A DNA stretch of 64,000 bases, taken from assembly GCF_000392615.1 (NCBI RefSeq), contig NZ_KB933398.1, forward strand, positions 3,395,705 to 3,459,704. Direction: 5' to 3'. The DNA is from Lysinibacillus sphaericus OT4b.31 (GTDB lineage: Bacteria > Bacillota > Bacilli > Bacillales_A > Planococcaceae). A model generated the notes under the pieces. It was not told the DNA's origin and ran no database searches. It saw nothing but the letters and a program-made list of their open reading frames with translations. The translations under genes and the position numbers were made by a program. This document shows positions 19,606-29,810 of this stretch, piece after piece (within the stretch, counting starts at the first letter, position 1; each line of letters starts with the position of its first letter).

Positions 19606-21231
19606 ATGAAAGTCGTAGATTTATTCTGTGGAGCTGGCGGATTTTCAGAAGGTTTTGAAAGAGCTGGATTTGAAATAATTAAAGCATACGATATATGGAC
19701 GCCGGCTATTCTAACTCACAATATGAATCATGGCGATGGTAAGAATCCTGCTCTTAAAAGAGATGTATTTGAAATATCAATGTTAGATGATGACGAATTT
19801 GAAAAAGCTATTCCAGATTCTGAGGTAATAATTGGTTCCCCTCCGTGTGTTTCTTTTTCTAATTCAAATAACTCTGGTAAAGCTGATAAAACTAACGGTA
19901 TAAAACTAATAAACGCCTTCCTAAGAATAGTTGCGAGAAAAATGTTTAAGCCAAAAAGCAAACTAAAATATTGGGTAATGGAGAATGTTGCAAACTCAGA
20001 AATATATATGAAAAATGAATACTCAATGGAAGATTTAGAATGTTGTCATTTAGGAGACCATACTTTAATTATTCCTAACAAAAAGGTATACAACATGAAA
20101 TATTTTGGCGTACCAACAAATAGAAAGAGATTTATATGTGGGAAATACCCACAGCTAAATAATTTGAACGATGAGGAAAATCTAATTGTTTTAGAAGACA
20201 TTTTTAACGCATTAGGTTCCCCAAACCCTGATGGCTATTTAGGTGAGAAATTTCATGTAATTGATCCTACTTATAAAATAAAAATAAAAAGTTCTGAATT
20301 AACAGATCATCACTATATTAAAGAAATACCTGAATTTGAATGGAAAAAGGCAAAAAGACAAAAAGAAGATAAAGGTTATATGGGGAAAATGGCTTTCCCA
20401 GAAAATGAAAAAAATCCTGCAAGAACTATTATGGCTACACTATCTGCCTCTTCCAGAGAATCAATGATCTTCTCTTTTGGGGAAAATAGGTATCGTTATC
20501 CAACAATAAGAGAAGTCGCTACACTTATGTCATTTCCTATTGATTTTAGATTTTATGGAGAAAGTGATACGGCTAAATATCGTATGGTAGGCAATGCAGT
20601 AACTCCGAAGTTTGCATACGAAATTGCTAAATGTATACGAGAAGAAAATTTTAAAAATAGAGAAATCACAGATAAATTTAGTATAAAAAAAGTCTTTAAT
20701 GAACATATAGAGTTCAAAAATTTAAATGGTAATATCTTTCCTTTGAAAATAGAAAAAGAAAAGAAAGCGGATGCCAAATTCTGTCACCACGTTCCCTACT
20801 TAATTGAAAATGCATACCGTGTAGAATTAAGTAACTCCTTTGAATTAGGAGAAATATATTGGAGAGTAAAAATCCATTATTCACAAGGAAAAAATGCAAA
20901 GTTATTTGAAAATGTTTTTATTTCTATTGCTAATTTTAATGAAGAATTAATCTTTAAAATGTATAGATTCGTGAAAGATATATTGCTTAAGATTTCAAAT
21001 TCGCATGAATTACAAATAAATTATAGTAAAACAACCAAGGATAGAGCTGGATTAATGGGACCGGATGAATTACTGCTGAAAGTCAAAGAATTTGTAAATT
21101 ATTTAGATAATGAAGAAATACACATTAATGAAATTGGAAAAAAAGTTTCTATTAAAATCGCTGTTGCTTATTTTCTTTTAACTCATATCATAAATAAATT
21201 AAACACTACAATACCAAAAAAATGTAAATAA
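19606..21231 (+). CDS. DNA cytosine-5 methyltransferase with C-terminal extension
   Basis: Transfers a methyl group from SAM to C5 of cytosine in DNA. Motif I VVDLFCGAGGFSEGF at the N-terminus, motif IV GSPPCVSFS (catalytic Cys near residue 82), motif VI MENV, motif VIII RKRFICGKYP, and motif X YRMVGNAVTPKFAYEIAKC near 325-345 are all present, so the enzyme looks active. About 190 residues follow motif X with no domain I recognise. ATG with AAAGGAG upstream. First gene of a three-gene block with FRG and AIPR genes; very AT-rich relative to flanks, suggesting transfer. Probably protects self DNA from a partner restriction activity. Confidence 0.9.
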   Translation: MKVVDLFCGAGGFSEGFERAGFEIIKAYDIWTPAILTHNMNHGDGKNPALKRDVFEISMLDDDEFEKAIPDSEVIIGSPPCVSFSNSNNSGKADKTNGIKLINAFLRIVARKMFKPKSKLKYWVMENVANSEIYMKNEYSMEDLECCHLGDHTLIIPNKKVYNMKYFGVPTNRKRFICGKYPQLNNLNDEENLIVLEDIFNALGSPNPDGYLGEKFHVIDPTYKIKIKSSELTDHHYIKEIPEFEWKKAKRQKEDKGYMGKMAFPENEKNPARTIMATLSASSRESMIFSFGENRYRYPTIREVATLMSFPIDFRFYGESDTAKYRMVGNAVTPKFAYEIAKCIREENFKNREITDKFSIKKVFNEHIEFKNLNGNIFPLKIEKEKKADAKFCHHVPYLIENAYRVELSNSFELGEIYWRVKIHYSQGKNAKLFENVFISIANFNEELIFKMYRFVKDILLKISNSHELQINYSKTTKDRAGLMGPDELLLKVKEFVNYLDNEEIHINEIGKKVSIKIAVAYFLLTHIINKLNTTIPKKCK

Positions 21232-21304
21232 TGATAATATTATTTTATACTAAAAATATTAGGTATTATAACTATATTATGTAATATTTAAGGGGACTAT
21301 AGTA

Positions 21305-22453
21305 TTGAATACAAATATTATTGAAAATAAAAAAGGCTTTTCACCAGTATCAGAATTTATAAAATCTATTGTTAGAGTTACTAAAGAGTTTGAGGAACAG
21401 AGTAATATTGTATATAGGGGGGAGGGTGAGAACCATAAACTAACTGCTTGCCAACCAAATTTGTTTAGACAATATGATTTGAGAACTTCTCATAATATAG
21501 AATTAAATATTTTAGATAGCATGAAATCTAAAGGCTTAGTAGAAACAAATTCTTATTTTGAGATGGCTATTGAAGCTCAACATGGAGGATTTCCAAGTCG
21601 ACTTCTAGATGTTACATATAACGCTCTTGTAGCTTTATTTTTTGCTGTTACCCCACATTATAATAAAAATATTGATGAAGATGATAACAAAGATGGTCTA
21701 GTATATATATTTAACATACCTAAAATGTACTCGCCTGCTTCAAACGATATTCATGATTTATACAAAGATTTATTGAATGATAATTCACCCCTAAGAAAAG
21801 AGGAAGTATTTGCTACTAGTCATAGACTATTAGACCATGCATCCAAAAATCAAAGAATTATTGCTCAACAAGGAGCTTTTATTTTATTTTATGGAAATTC
21901 TTTTTATCCTTTACCACATCATTTAAGAAAAGAAATTACTATAAAAGCAGGAGCGAAAAGCAGAATTCGAGAAGAATTAACATCGTTATTTGGCATACAT
22001 ACAGGTTCCATGTATCCAGAATTACCCAACAACGTTTCAGATATTCTAAGTAAAATAGATAAAATTAGTAAATTAACATTTACACACACTAATGAAATTT
22101 TAATATGTATTGAAAATTTAAAAAGTGCAAATTTATCGACATTGAACAATTTTACAAAAAAACACGAGGAATATAAAGATTATATTGAAAAAATTAAAAA
22201 ATTTGATGAAATATTTGAAGATAATATATTATTCAAAGAATTATTTGAAGAGTTTCTAGATAGACAATATAAATTAGTAGATTTTGATAATTTAAAGCAA
22301 TATATATCTAATTATAATATTTTTCTACTGAATTTTTACGATTATACGAATAATCGATATTTTATTGAAGCTGTAAATATTAATGAAATTTTAATTGATA
22401 TGAATCTAATCAATAACATGGAGATGAAAAAAAATGACAATGCAAATTACTAG
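21305..22453 (+). CDS. FRG-domain protein
   Basis: 382 residues. The N-terminal 130 residues match the FRG domain (conserved F/Y-R-G): IVYRGEGENHKL and the signature QHGGFPSRLLDVTYNALVAL. The rest is helical, charged and unassigned. TTG start at 21305 with AAGGGG eight bases upstream; no better start nearby. It overlaps the next gene by 20 bases, so the two are translationally linked. FRG proteins occur often in phage-defence loci but their activity is not established; here it is probably a partner or effector of the methyltransferase/AIPR pair. Confidence 0.8.
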   Translation: MNTNIIENKKGFSPVSEFIKSIVRVTKEFEEQSNIVYRGEGENHKLTACQPNLFRQYDLRTSHNIELNILDSMKSKGLVETNSYFEMAIEAQHGGFPSRLLDVTYNALVALFFAVTPHYNKNIDEDDNKDGLVYIFNIPKMYSPASNDIHDLYKDLLNDNSPLRKEEVFATSHRLLDHASKNQRIIAQQGAFILFYGNSFYPLPHHLRKEITIKAGAKSRIREELTSLFGIHTGSMYPELPNNVSDILSKIDKISKLTFTHTNEILICIENLKSANLSTLNNFTKKHEEYKDYIEKIKKFDEIFEDNILFKELFEEFLDRQYKLVDFDNLKQYISNYNIFLLNFYDYTNNRYFIEAVNINEILIDMNLINNMEMKKNDNANY

Positions 22454-24683
22454 TGATGAAATCTATCAAAAACAAACTATAGAAAAATTTGTTGAAGATT
22501 ATTTAAGACATGAAAATATGGATGAAATATCAATTGAAAACGGAAAAAATATATATCTTTATGAAGAAGATATTTTCATTTATACAAGTTATTATAAAAA
22601 TTGTGAAGAAACGAAGAGAAATATTACAAAAATAATTGAAACGGCTGATTTTAGCCTTACCAAAATTCCACAGGTTTCAATTCTAATTATTACTAATAGC
22701 GTAAAAGAAAAAATAGAGTTAACAAATAATCCAGAAATTGATACTTTCTTTAAAGATATAAATAAAAAAATTAAAGAACGTTTTGATTTAAGAAGTATGC
22801 CGAAGAATAAAATAAAATTTATATACAAAGTTTTAGTAGTACCCAATCAGTTTACTAAACATTCAATTAATATAAAAAGTCGTATTAAAGCAACAGAGGT
22901 AAGTGGTTTAGACACCCCAAAAACAAACGGGAGAGTATTTACAGTAAAATTGTATGATTTAGTTGAGCTATATAATAAAGTTGGGGATGAATTATTTAAA
23001 TACAACTTAAGAATTGGTATAGATGACCAACTAAATGTTAATACAGAAATTTTTAAAACATTGAGTTATAATCCAGAAGAATTTTGGTTCTTAAATAATG
23101 GCATTTCTATGATTCTTTCTCAAGAATGTTTAGAAATGCGTCAATATAATTCAATCGAACTAACAAACTTATATAAAAATAACAATTTAAATATTTCTAT
23201 TATAAATGGCGCTCAAACTATTACTGCATCAAGTAAATTTTTTTATAATAATTTTTTAAAATCTGATTATGATAGATTAATTAAACTTATAGACAGAGAT
23301 ACAACTGTATGGGAAAAGATAATAAAATCGATAAATAAATCGATAAATAATAACTGTAGTATAGATGAAACAACAATTAATTTAGCCATCTATGAAGCAT
23401 CAAAAATAATTGAGATAACTTCCAATGAAAATTTAAAAGAGTGGTATAATTCTTTAAAAAGAGATTCTGATATATTAAAGCAGATAGTTAAAACTATTAT
23501 TGAGTTTTTAAACCCGAAATTCCTTGAAGATACCAGAAATTCGAATAAAATCAATGAAAGTACAGAATTTTTGTTTAATACTATTAAATCTGGATCTATT
23601 GCATTAAACAAGGCCGCGGAGAACGCACATGTTATCCTTAGAGTAATTTACTATCAAGAAGATGAGAGTAACAAAACCTCAATTACAAATTTAACAAGTA
23701 AAATCACTGTTGCACTTAACAGACAAAAACCTATAAAATCCCAAGATATTTCTCTAGTTTCTTGTTTTGTGCAAAATGTAAATGCCTTAAGTTCAGGTAT
23801 AATTAATCAAGAACATTTAAATTCGGATGTTATATTTGAAATTATTCGTAGAGGAGAAATTGAATCTACTGCTAATTATAAGTACGATTTAGCAAATTTA
23901 GTACGAATATTAGTCTCAATTTTGGGTCAAAATCCTGGTGCTATTAAATCAACAAAAATTGAGGACTTATTATCTATCAAAGAAAAATCAGAACCTTCAA
24001 TTAATAATTCAACAATATCTGAAATAATATCTTTTAAAAATAATACTATTTTTAAAGATTTTATTAATAATTATTCATATGAAAGTGAAGAATTTGACAG
24101 TAATACTTTTATATTTGAATTCCAAAAATATTATTCATTTGTTAATACAGCTATGTTTCTAGACCTCAAATTAAAAGAACAATTTAAAATTTTGAGTAAG
24201 GAATCTAAAGATAATACTATAAAAAAATTCATTTCTCAATTGAATTTAAATGAATTACTTAAAAATAAAGCTATTATTAATAATGATGATTTTACAGATA
24301 AATTTTACGCTTTAGTTAATTATGGTAATTATTATCTATTCAGTTGTTGGTTTTACGAACTTTGCTTCAAAAGTACTTTCACTTTAAACGACAGTAAAAT
24401 TGTTAAAGAAATGAATTTAGAAAATCCGGATTTTGGAATAATCGATTACAATTCACCGATATTTAAAGATGTTGGTATAAACAAAAATAATATAGTAATG
24501 TTTATTATTGAATTTATCGAATTTTGGGATTATTACATGGGTGCACATTTAAAAGTTAATAATCCAAAAGAATGGTACTTAGCGAAATCTTTTAAAAAGA
24601 ATGATGATAAGATTATTCAACTTTACTTTAATTTTAAGGAATTCCTATCAAATTCATCAGCTAAACTGGGGCCAACCTCTTAG
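22434..24683 (+). CDS. AIPR-family (AbiR-like) protein
   Basis: 749 residues. The segment around 180-300 fits the AIPR (abortive infection phage resistance) core: YNLRIGIDDQLNVNTEIFKT, FWFLNNGISMI and ISIINGAQTITAS. The N-terminal 150 residues resemble the predicted nuclease-like region of some family members, but I cannot assign catalytic residues with confidence. The C-terminal half is asparagine/lysine-rich and helical. ATG 22434, GGAG 10 bases upstream inside the FRG gene. AIPR proteins are linked to restriction-modification loci and named after lactococcal AbiR. Followed by a strong terminator, closing the module. Confidence 0.82.
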   Translation: MTMQITSDEIYQKQTIEKFVEDYLRHENMDEISIENGKNIYLYEEDIFIYTSYYKNCEETKRNITKIIETADFSLTKIPQVSILIITNSVKEKIELTNNPEIDTFFKDINKKIKERFDLRSMPKNKIKFIYKVLVVPNQFTKHSINIKSRIKATEVSGLDTPKTNGRVFTVKLYDLVELYNKVGDELFKYNLRIGIDDQLNVNTEIFKTLSYNPEEFWFLNNGISMILSQECLEMRQYNSIELTNLYKNNNLNISIINGAQTITASSKFFYNNFLKSDYDRLIKLIDRDTTVWEKIIKSINKSINNNCSIDETTINLAIYEASKIIEITSNENLKEWYNSLKRDSDILKQIVKTIIEFLNPKFLEDTRNSNKINESTEFLFNTIKSGSIALNKAAENAHVILRVIYYQEDESNKTSITNLTSKITVALNRQKPIKSQDISLVSCFVQNVNALSSGIINQEHLNSDVIFEIIRRGEIESTANYKYDLANLVRILVSILGQNPGAIKSTKIEDLLSIKEKSEPSINNSTISEIISFKNNTIFKDFINNYSYESEEFDSNTFIFEFQKYYSFVNTAMFLDLKLKEQFKILSKESKDNTIKKFISQLNLNELLKNKAIINNDDFTDKFYALVNYGNYYLFSCWFYELCFKSTFTLNDSKIVKEMNLENPDFGIIDYNSPIFKDVGINKNNIVMFIIEFIEFWDYYMGAHLKVNNPKEWYLAKSFKKNDDKIIQLYFNFKEFLSNSSAKLGPTS

Positions 24684-24716
24684 CACTAAATTTTTACTAC
24701 CTTAAAAATTAACCCC

Positions 24717-24748
24717 AACCGTTTGAGTATTACTTCAAACGGTTTTTT
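24717..24748 (+). terminator. Terminator of the methyltransferase-FRG-AIPR operon
   Basis: AACCGTTTGA (24717-24726) pairs with TCAAACGGTT (24734-24743) and runs into T residues, about 35 bases after the AIPR stop. Confidence 0.85.
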
Positions 24749-24779
24749 CTACTAAAGTATTTAATATAAAAAATTATTT

Positions 24780-25743
24780 TTAAATACAATCCCCACAATG
24801 TGTCACCCGATTCCGACCATTCTCCTTCGAAGCATATAGAGCTTGATCGGTCCTTTTCAAAATCGTAACATCGGTATCTTCAGTAGTCACCGTCGCCACA
24901 CCGATACTTACAATGATTCCGTCAATTTGCCACTGAGCCTGCTCAACGGCAAGTCGTATTTGCTCGGCAACAGCGATCGACTCATCAATATCTGTGTCAG
25001 GCAAAATTAGGACGAATTCTTCTCCGCCATAACGAGCGACTATGTTCCCAACACGCGCCTGCATTTTTAAAATTTGTGCTATTTGTGCAAGCACTTCATC
25101 ACCTACTTGGTGCCCGAACGTGTCGTTCATCCTTTTGAAATGATCAATATCTAAAATCAAAAGGGAGAAGATTGTTTCATTCTTGTCATACAATGCAAAA
25201 TGCGCTTCTATTTTCTCTTGGAAGAACCTTCTATTTTTCAAACCTGTTAGCTTATCAGTAACGGAAAATTCTACTAAAGAGGCATTTATTTCAAGCAAAT
25301 CTTTTTGTTTTTTCTCAATTTCAAAATGAATTTGCTCCAATTTCACTAGAGCTTGGTCTTTTTCTACATAAGCAGCTTACATTTGCTTTTTTAGCTGAAC
25401 GTAATTCTAATTCATAGTCAATGCGCTTTTTCATCGGTACGACAATACAATCGATATTTTCTGTCTCATCCTCCCAAATCTTTTTACCATTTAGCAGAAA
25501 AGGAACGGTCATGCCCTCTCGATGTCAAACTGATAAACAGTTCTTCCCCATGAATTAAGACTAATAGTAGGGTAGAAAAGTTAGCCTATTTGGCGTAGAC
25601 ATGAGTAATTCGATATGCTTATTCAACAAATCCGCCAGTTCATAGCCCATCAAATCTAAGAGGTTTAATTTACCTCTATTATCAGTCCTTCATGTTGAGA
25701 TGGAGATAAAGCCACATGGCGCATAGTTTAATCGTTTATCCAT
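24780..25743 (-). pseudogene. Broken PAS-GGDEF diguanylate cyclase
   Basis: The C-terminal GGDEF domain is intact in one frame (24780-25346; TDKLTGLKNRRFF, YGGEEFVLILP active site). Upstream pieces in other frames continue the same protein: a linker ending RIDYELELRSAKKAN joins AAYVEKDQALVKLEQ after a frameshift near 25370; another lies near 25515; and the N-terminal PAS part from ATG 25743 (MDKRLNYAPCGFISIS, LLDLMGYELADLLNKHIELL) carries stop codons. It would have made cyclic-di-GMP under PAS control. It follows a broken rsbQ-like gene by 27 bases. Confidence 0.8.
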
Positions 25744-25769
25744 TTATTTCGATTATCCTTTCTAGTTCC

Positions 25770-26540
25770 TTAAAGGAATTCGGTGATTAAATGAATCTTT
25801 TCTTCTGGATGGCTAATATGCGGATAATAGCCTTTTGCCTCCATTAAATCGCAATGTACTATTTTTTAAATGACTATGTAAATACTCTCCTACCTCTATC
25901 GGAACAATACTATCATTCGAACTTTACATAATAAGAATAGGCACATTGCTTTAGATAAGTCTCCTCGATGATCCGATAAGAATGTGACTTCTGCAAATTC
26001 TCTTGCAATGACTGGATCCGCTACTTTAAAAGTCTGCTCTAGCTCTTTTGATAATTTTGGAGACTCCGGGTTATTCATAGCAATTGGAGCCGAATGGCTA
26101 GCCCATCCTGAAAAATTCATTTCCACCATATCTAGTAATTCTGTAATATCACTGTGATCAAATCCACCGACATACCCCTCTTTATCATTTAAATAAGATG
26201 GTGAAGGTCCTATCATAATTAATTTTTGGAAATAATTTGGTCGATCGATGCAAGCATCCCAATCATTGAACTTAATGAATGGCCAATAAAAATTACATCT
26301 TTAAATTTCATTGACTCAATGATATCTAGTACATCCTGCATATAACCTTGAAGAGAATGATATTTTGTTGATTCGTAGACGTTTAAATCTGAATTCCCGG
26401 AGCCCACATAATCAATCAAAATAATTTGGTATTTTACCTCAAATGCAGGTGTAATAAATCGCCACATATTTTGATCACAACCAAATTCATGTGCAAAAAT
26501 AACTGTTTGCTCCCCTTCCAAATATATGTAATATCTCCAT
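25770..26540 (-). pseudogene. Broken RsbQ-like alpha/beta hydrolase
   Basis: Pieces in alternating frames together match B. subtilis RsbQ over its length: TVIFAHEFGCDQNMW, IILIDYVGSGNSDL, GHSLSSMIGMLASI, then LIMIGPSPSYLND, DPVIAREFAEV, LSDHRGDLSK, and finally the His-motif region YYPHISHPEEKIHLITEFL ending at 25770. Lesions: frameshifts near 26525, 26222, 25955 and 25853 and a stop near 25925. RsbQ is a hydrolase that makes the signal for the PAS phosphatase RsbP; here its partner would have been the adjacent PAS-GGDEF protein, also dead. Confidence 0.85.
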
Positions 26541-26619
26541 TCTGACGATGAAGACGATAATTATCAAGTGAAATCAGTATTATTCGTCGTCTCTCAACTT
26601 CAGAAATGTGAAATCAAAC

Positions 26620-26655
26620 AGAAAAACAGAAAGCCAAAATTTCTCTCAGCTTTCT
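26620..26655 (-). terminator. Terminator of the FAD oxidoreductase gene
   Basis: On the minus strand CAGAAAGC pairs with GCTTTCTG around a short loop and is followed by TTTTTCTGTTT, about 60 bases beyond the stop at 26710. Confidence 0.55.
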
Positions 26656-26709
26656 GCTCCTTCTAAAATTGTATGCAAATTGTGTGCGTGCCAGGCACCC
26701 TCAAAACCC

Positions 26710-28059
26710 TCAAATCCACTTCCTAACAGGCGGGATACTTTGAGGAAAATGAAACACATTGAATGGATCATATGTCGTCTTGATTTCTCTAAGTCGTCTG
26801 AAGTTTCGTCCATAATATGCGGTAGGCCAATCTTTTATATTGCGATCAGGAAAATTCACGTAATCACCAGCAGTGTAAGGCGATAATGCTCGTCTCAAGT
26901 CTTCGATCCATTGAATGTTTTGTTTTTCTTCTTGTGGCTCTTCCCATGTAGTTAGGTATTCTTGGGCAATGAGGGCATTTCTATAAAAATAGGCAGTACG
27001 ACTTGGCGCAACCTGGCTTACTGCACCTCGGAGCGATTGGTGCCAAATTTCAGCATTTCTATTTGGCGCGTTAGCTAAAAATTCTTTCATTCTTCTGATA
27101 GCCGCGTGTGGAAAAGGTTTTTCAATAAACGAACCCGACCTTTTGCGAAGTGCAGGTTGATTGCCACTTGGGACATCGAAAAATCGCACAGCTTTGATGT
27201 AAGGGGCGTCCTTTATCCATACACTTGTCGGTGAACCAGTCCTCCTTAAAGGGCGAAGGAGTTTTTTTAATTCATGTGCTGAACCAACAAACTCGCCTTG
27301 GGCAACAACTTCACCCACTTCCTTTGATTTGAGCTCAATCTGTGAGGTCAAGCGTTCGTCTGTATAAGGGGCCCACTTCTGCCATGCATCAAAGGCGAGC
27401 TCAAAATCTTCCCAGCCCCACGTGATTGAGAAAATAGACACATCTGAAATAGGATGGAGCTTAAATGTCAGTGCTGTGACAATGCCGAAATTCCCGCCAC
27501 CTCCCCCGCAGCAAGCCCAAAATAAATCGCTGTTCGAATGGTTGTTTGCCTTTATAAGTTCTGCTCCTAAATGACCACTTGCGCCGACCATTTCAATTTC
27601 CAATAAATTATCACAAGTAAGCCCAAACTGCCGTGATAGCATACCAATTCCCCCACCGAGTGTTAAGCCAACGACTCCGACACTGCTTTCGGTTCCTGCT
27701 GGGATGGTCATGCCATATTCCCATAATTCACGATATACTTTCCCTAAATCAGCCCCTGCTTCAATTCTTGCTGTCATGTCTTTCACATTGATAGTTATTG
27801 CATTCATGTCACTTACATCAATAACTATGCCTTCATTCACTAGAGAATAATTTTCATAGCTATGCCGACCGCTCCTTATTCGAAATGGTTCATTGTTTTC
27901 CCTAACCCATCTTAATGCATTTACTACATCTTTTGTATTTTGACAAAATACAATTTTACTTGGGAATTTTGCAATGCTTAAGTTGTTATTAATCCTAGCC
28001 TGTTCGTAATCCGGATCACCAGGGGTAACAATTCTTCCTGTTAGCTTTACCTTCTTCAA
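26710..28059 (-). CDS. Berberine-bridge-like FAD-dependent oxidoreductase
   Basis: 449 residues of the FAD-linked oxidase family with C-terminal BBE segment (YYGRNFRRLREIKTTYDPFNVF). The flavin-attachment histidine lies in RIRSGRHSYENYS (about residue 66), and the glycine-rich ESSVGVVGLTLGGGIGML follows. The position where bicovalent members have a second flavin-linking Cys seems to be Val here, so flavin is probably linked only through His. Similar to B. subtilis CotQ/YvdP and YgaK; substrate unknown. TTG start with AAAGGAG upstream. Confidence 0.85.
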   Translation of the reverse strand: MKKVKLTGRIVTPGDPDYEQARINNNLSIAKFPSKIVFCQNTKDVVNALRWVRENNEPFRIRSGRHSYENYSLVNEGIVIDVSDMNAITINVKDMTARIEAGADLGKVYRELWEYGMTIPAGTESSVGVVGLTLGGGIGMLSRQFGLTCDNLLEIEMVGASGHLGAELIKANNHSNSDLFWACCGGGGGNFGIVTALTFKLHPISDVSIFSITWGWEDFELAFDAWQKWAPYTDERLTSQIELKSKEVGEVVAQGEFVGSAHELKKLLRPLRRTGSPTSVWIKDAPYIKAVRFFDVPSGNQPALRKRSGSFIEKPFPHAAIRRMKEFLANAPNRNAEIWHQSLRGAVSQVAPSRTAYFYRNALIAQEYLTTWEEPQEEKQNIQWIEDLRRALSPYTAGDYVNFPDRNIKDWPTAYYGRNFRRLREIKTTYDPFNVFHFPQSIPPVRKWI

Positions 28060-28252
28060 CGTACAACTCCTTTCTCAAATGATGCCATGTGCATGTACTA
28101 TCCTATGCACAGCATTGGGAAAGAAATATGAATTTTGAAATTTTTAAAAGTATAAAACGTTACTGTATATCCTTTATTACGCATCAGATAAATACTCATT
28201 TTATAGCCTTTTACATATGATGCACTAATGAAACTACTTTGGGGGTGTCTTG

Positions 28253-29671
28253 ATGATTATACATGTGGTGAGCACCGGTGAAACACTTTGGCAAATTGCG
28301 AACCGCTACGCTGTCCCACTCAATACGATTGTCCAATTAAATGCGTTACCCAATCCAAATCAATTGATGGTCGGTCAATCACTCGTTATTCCTTCGCCTT
28401 ATACAACGCACATCGTTAAAAGTGGCGAAAATTTAGGGACGATTGCACAACAATATGGTGTGCCCGTTCAATTGCTTATCCTAGAGAATCATCTAACAAA
28501 TCCAGATAACTTAACGCCTGGAACAAAACTAGTTATTCCACCAATTACGCATATTGTGCAACCTGGGGAGACATTATCACAAATCGCCAATCGCTATGGT
28601 ATGACCGTTGAAACTTTAGTTTTAGAAAATGGCATCACAAATCCAAATATGATATATGCGGGAATGCGCTTAATTATTCCAAGAGCGAAACCTACAATTG
28701 AAGTAAATGCTTATACGTATCAGCCGAGTGAAGAAGCGGTTAATTCTATTGACGCCATAGGCAATCTGCTTACTTATTTTAGTCCCTTTGCTTATATGAT
28801 AAAGGAAGATGGATCATTACAGCCCATAAATGATAAAGCCATGATAGACGCTGCTATTTCAAAAAATATTATCCCTATGCTAACCATTACAAACTTCTCT
28901 TCTACAGAAGCAGGTTCCAATTTAGCGCATGTAATTTTATCTAATGCGGCATTAAGAGAGAAGGTAATAAATAATGTGATGCAAGTGATGCAAGATAAGG
29001 GCTATAAGGTGTTAAATATTGATTTTGAAAATGTCTTACCAACAGATCGGGAAAATTACAATCTATTTCTACAATTAGCTGTTGACCGTCTTCACCCGAA
29101 AGGATATTTAGTTTCGACTGCTCTTGCACCAAAAACAAGCGCCAGCCAAACTGGAACATTATATGAAGCACATGATTATGAGGCACACGGGAGAATTGCG
29201 GATTTTGTGGTGTTGATGACGTATGAATGGGGCTATCGACTGGGTCCTCCACAAGCTATTTCGCCCATTAACGAAATGAGGAAAGTTGTGGAATATGCCC
29301 TTTCAGTAATTCCTGCTGAAAAAATATTTTTAGGTTTTCAAATTTATGCCCGAGACTGGATTCTGCCACATGTTCAAGGGCAAGAAGCAGAGACATTTAG
29401 CCCTCAAGAAGCAATCAGTAGAGCAGCAAAATATGGCGCAACCATTCAATATGATATGACTGCTCAATCTCCTTATTTCCGTTATGTTGATGAACAAGAT
29501 AGAAATCATGAAGTATGGTTTGAAGATGCCAGAAGCGCTCAAGCGAAGTTCGACATGGTTACACAATACAATCTTCGTGGTGTCAGCTATTGGGCACTAG
29601 GTTTCCCTTTCCCACAGAACTGGGTATTATTAAATAACGATTTCTCGATTATAAAACAATACAAAACATAA
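28253..29671 (+). CDS. LysM-GH18 spore cortex hydrolase (SleL/YaaH-like)
   Basis: About 472 residues: three LysM peptidoglycan-binding repeats (HVVSTGETLWQIANRY, HIVKSGENLGTIAQQYG, HIVQPGETLSQIANRYG) over residues 1-145, then a glycoside hydrolase 18 barrel with the family's reduced motif VLNIDFENV holding the catalytic Glu, plus VVLMTYEWGY and GVSYWALGFPFPQNW. SleL/YaaH enzymes act as N-acetylglucosaminidases on cortex fragments during germination. No signal peptide, as for YaaH-type spore proteins. ATG 28253 has GGGGGTG five bases upstream; a TTG three bases earlier is less well placed. Confidence 0.87.
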   Translation: MIIHVVSTGETLWQIANRYAVPLNTIVQLNALPNPNQLMVGQSLVIPSPYTTHIVKSGENLGTIAQQYGVPVQLLILENHLTNPDNLTPGTKLVIPPITHIVQPGETLSQIANRYGMTVETLVLENGITNPNMIYAGMRLIIPRAKPTIEVNAYTYQPSEEAVNSIDAIGNLLTYFSPFAYMIKEDGSLQPINDKAMIDAAISKNIIPMLTITNFSSTEAGSNLAHVILSNAALREKVINNVMQVMQDKGYKVLNIDFENVLPTDRENYNLFLQLAVDRLHPKGYLVSTALAPKTSASQTGTLYEAHDYEAHGRIADFVVLMTYEWGYRLGPPQAISPINEMRKVVEYALSVIPAEKIFLGFQIYARDWILPHVQGQEAETFSPQEAISRAAKYGATIQYDMTAQSPYFRYVDEQDRNHEVWFEDARSAQAKFDMVTQYNLRGVSYWALGFPFPQNWVLLNNDFSIIKQYKT

Positions 29672-29810
29672 TAATCCTTTTTATTATTGCACAACAACTT
29701 AAAATGTATTTGCAAATTGCTCTTCACTTTTCTTGTCCAATATTTGCCCATGATAAAAAATCCGTTTCAATGCCATATTAAGATATATCAAATGGAAAGG
29801 AGAATGCAAC

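Noticed and set aside
26675-26700. GCGTGCCAGGCACC motif as a mobile repeat
   Set aside because: Only a short palindrome; no second copy seen in the window.
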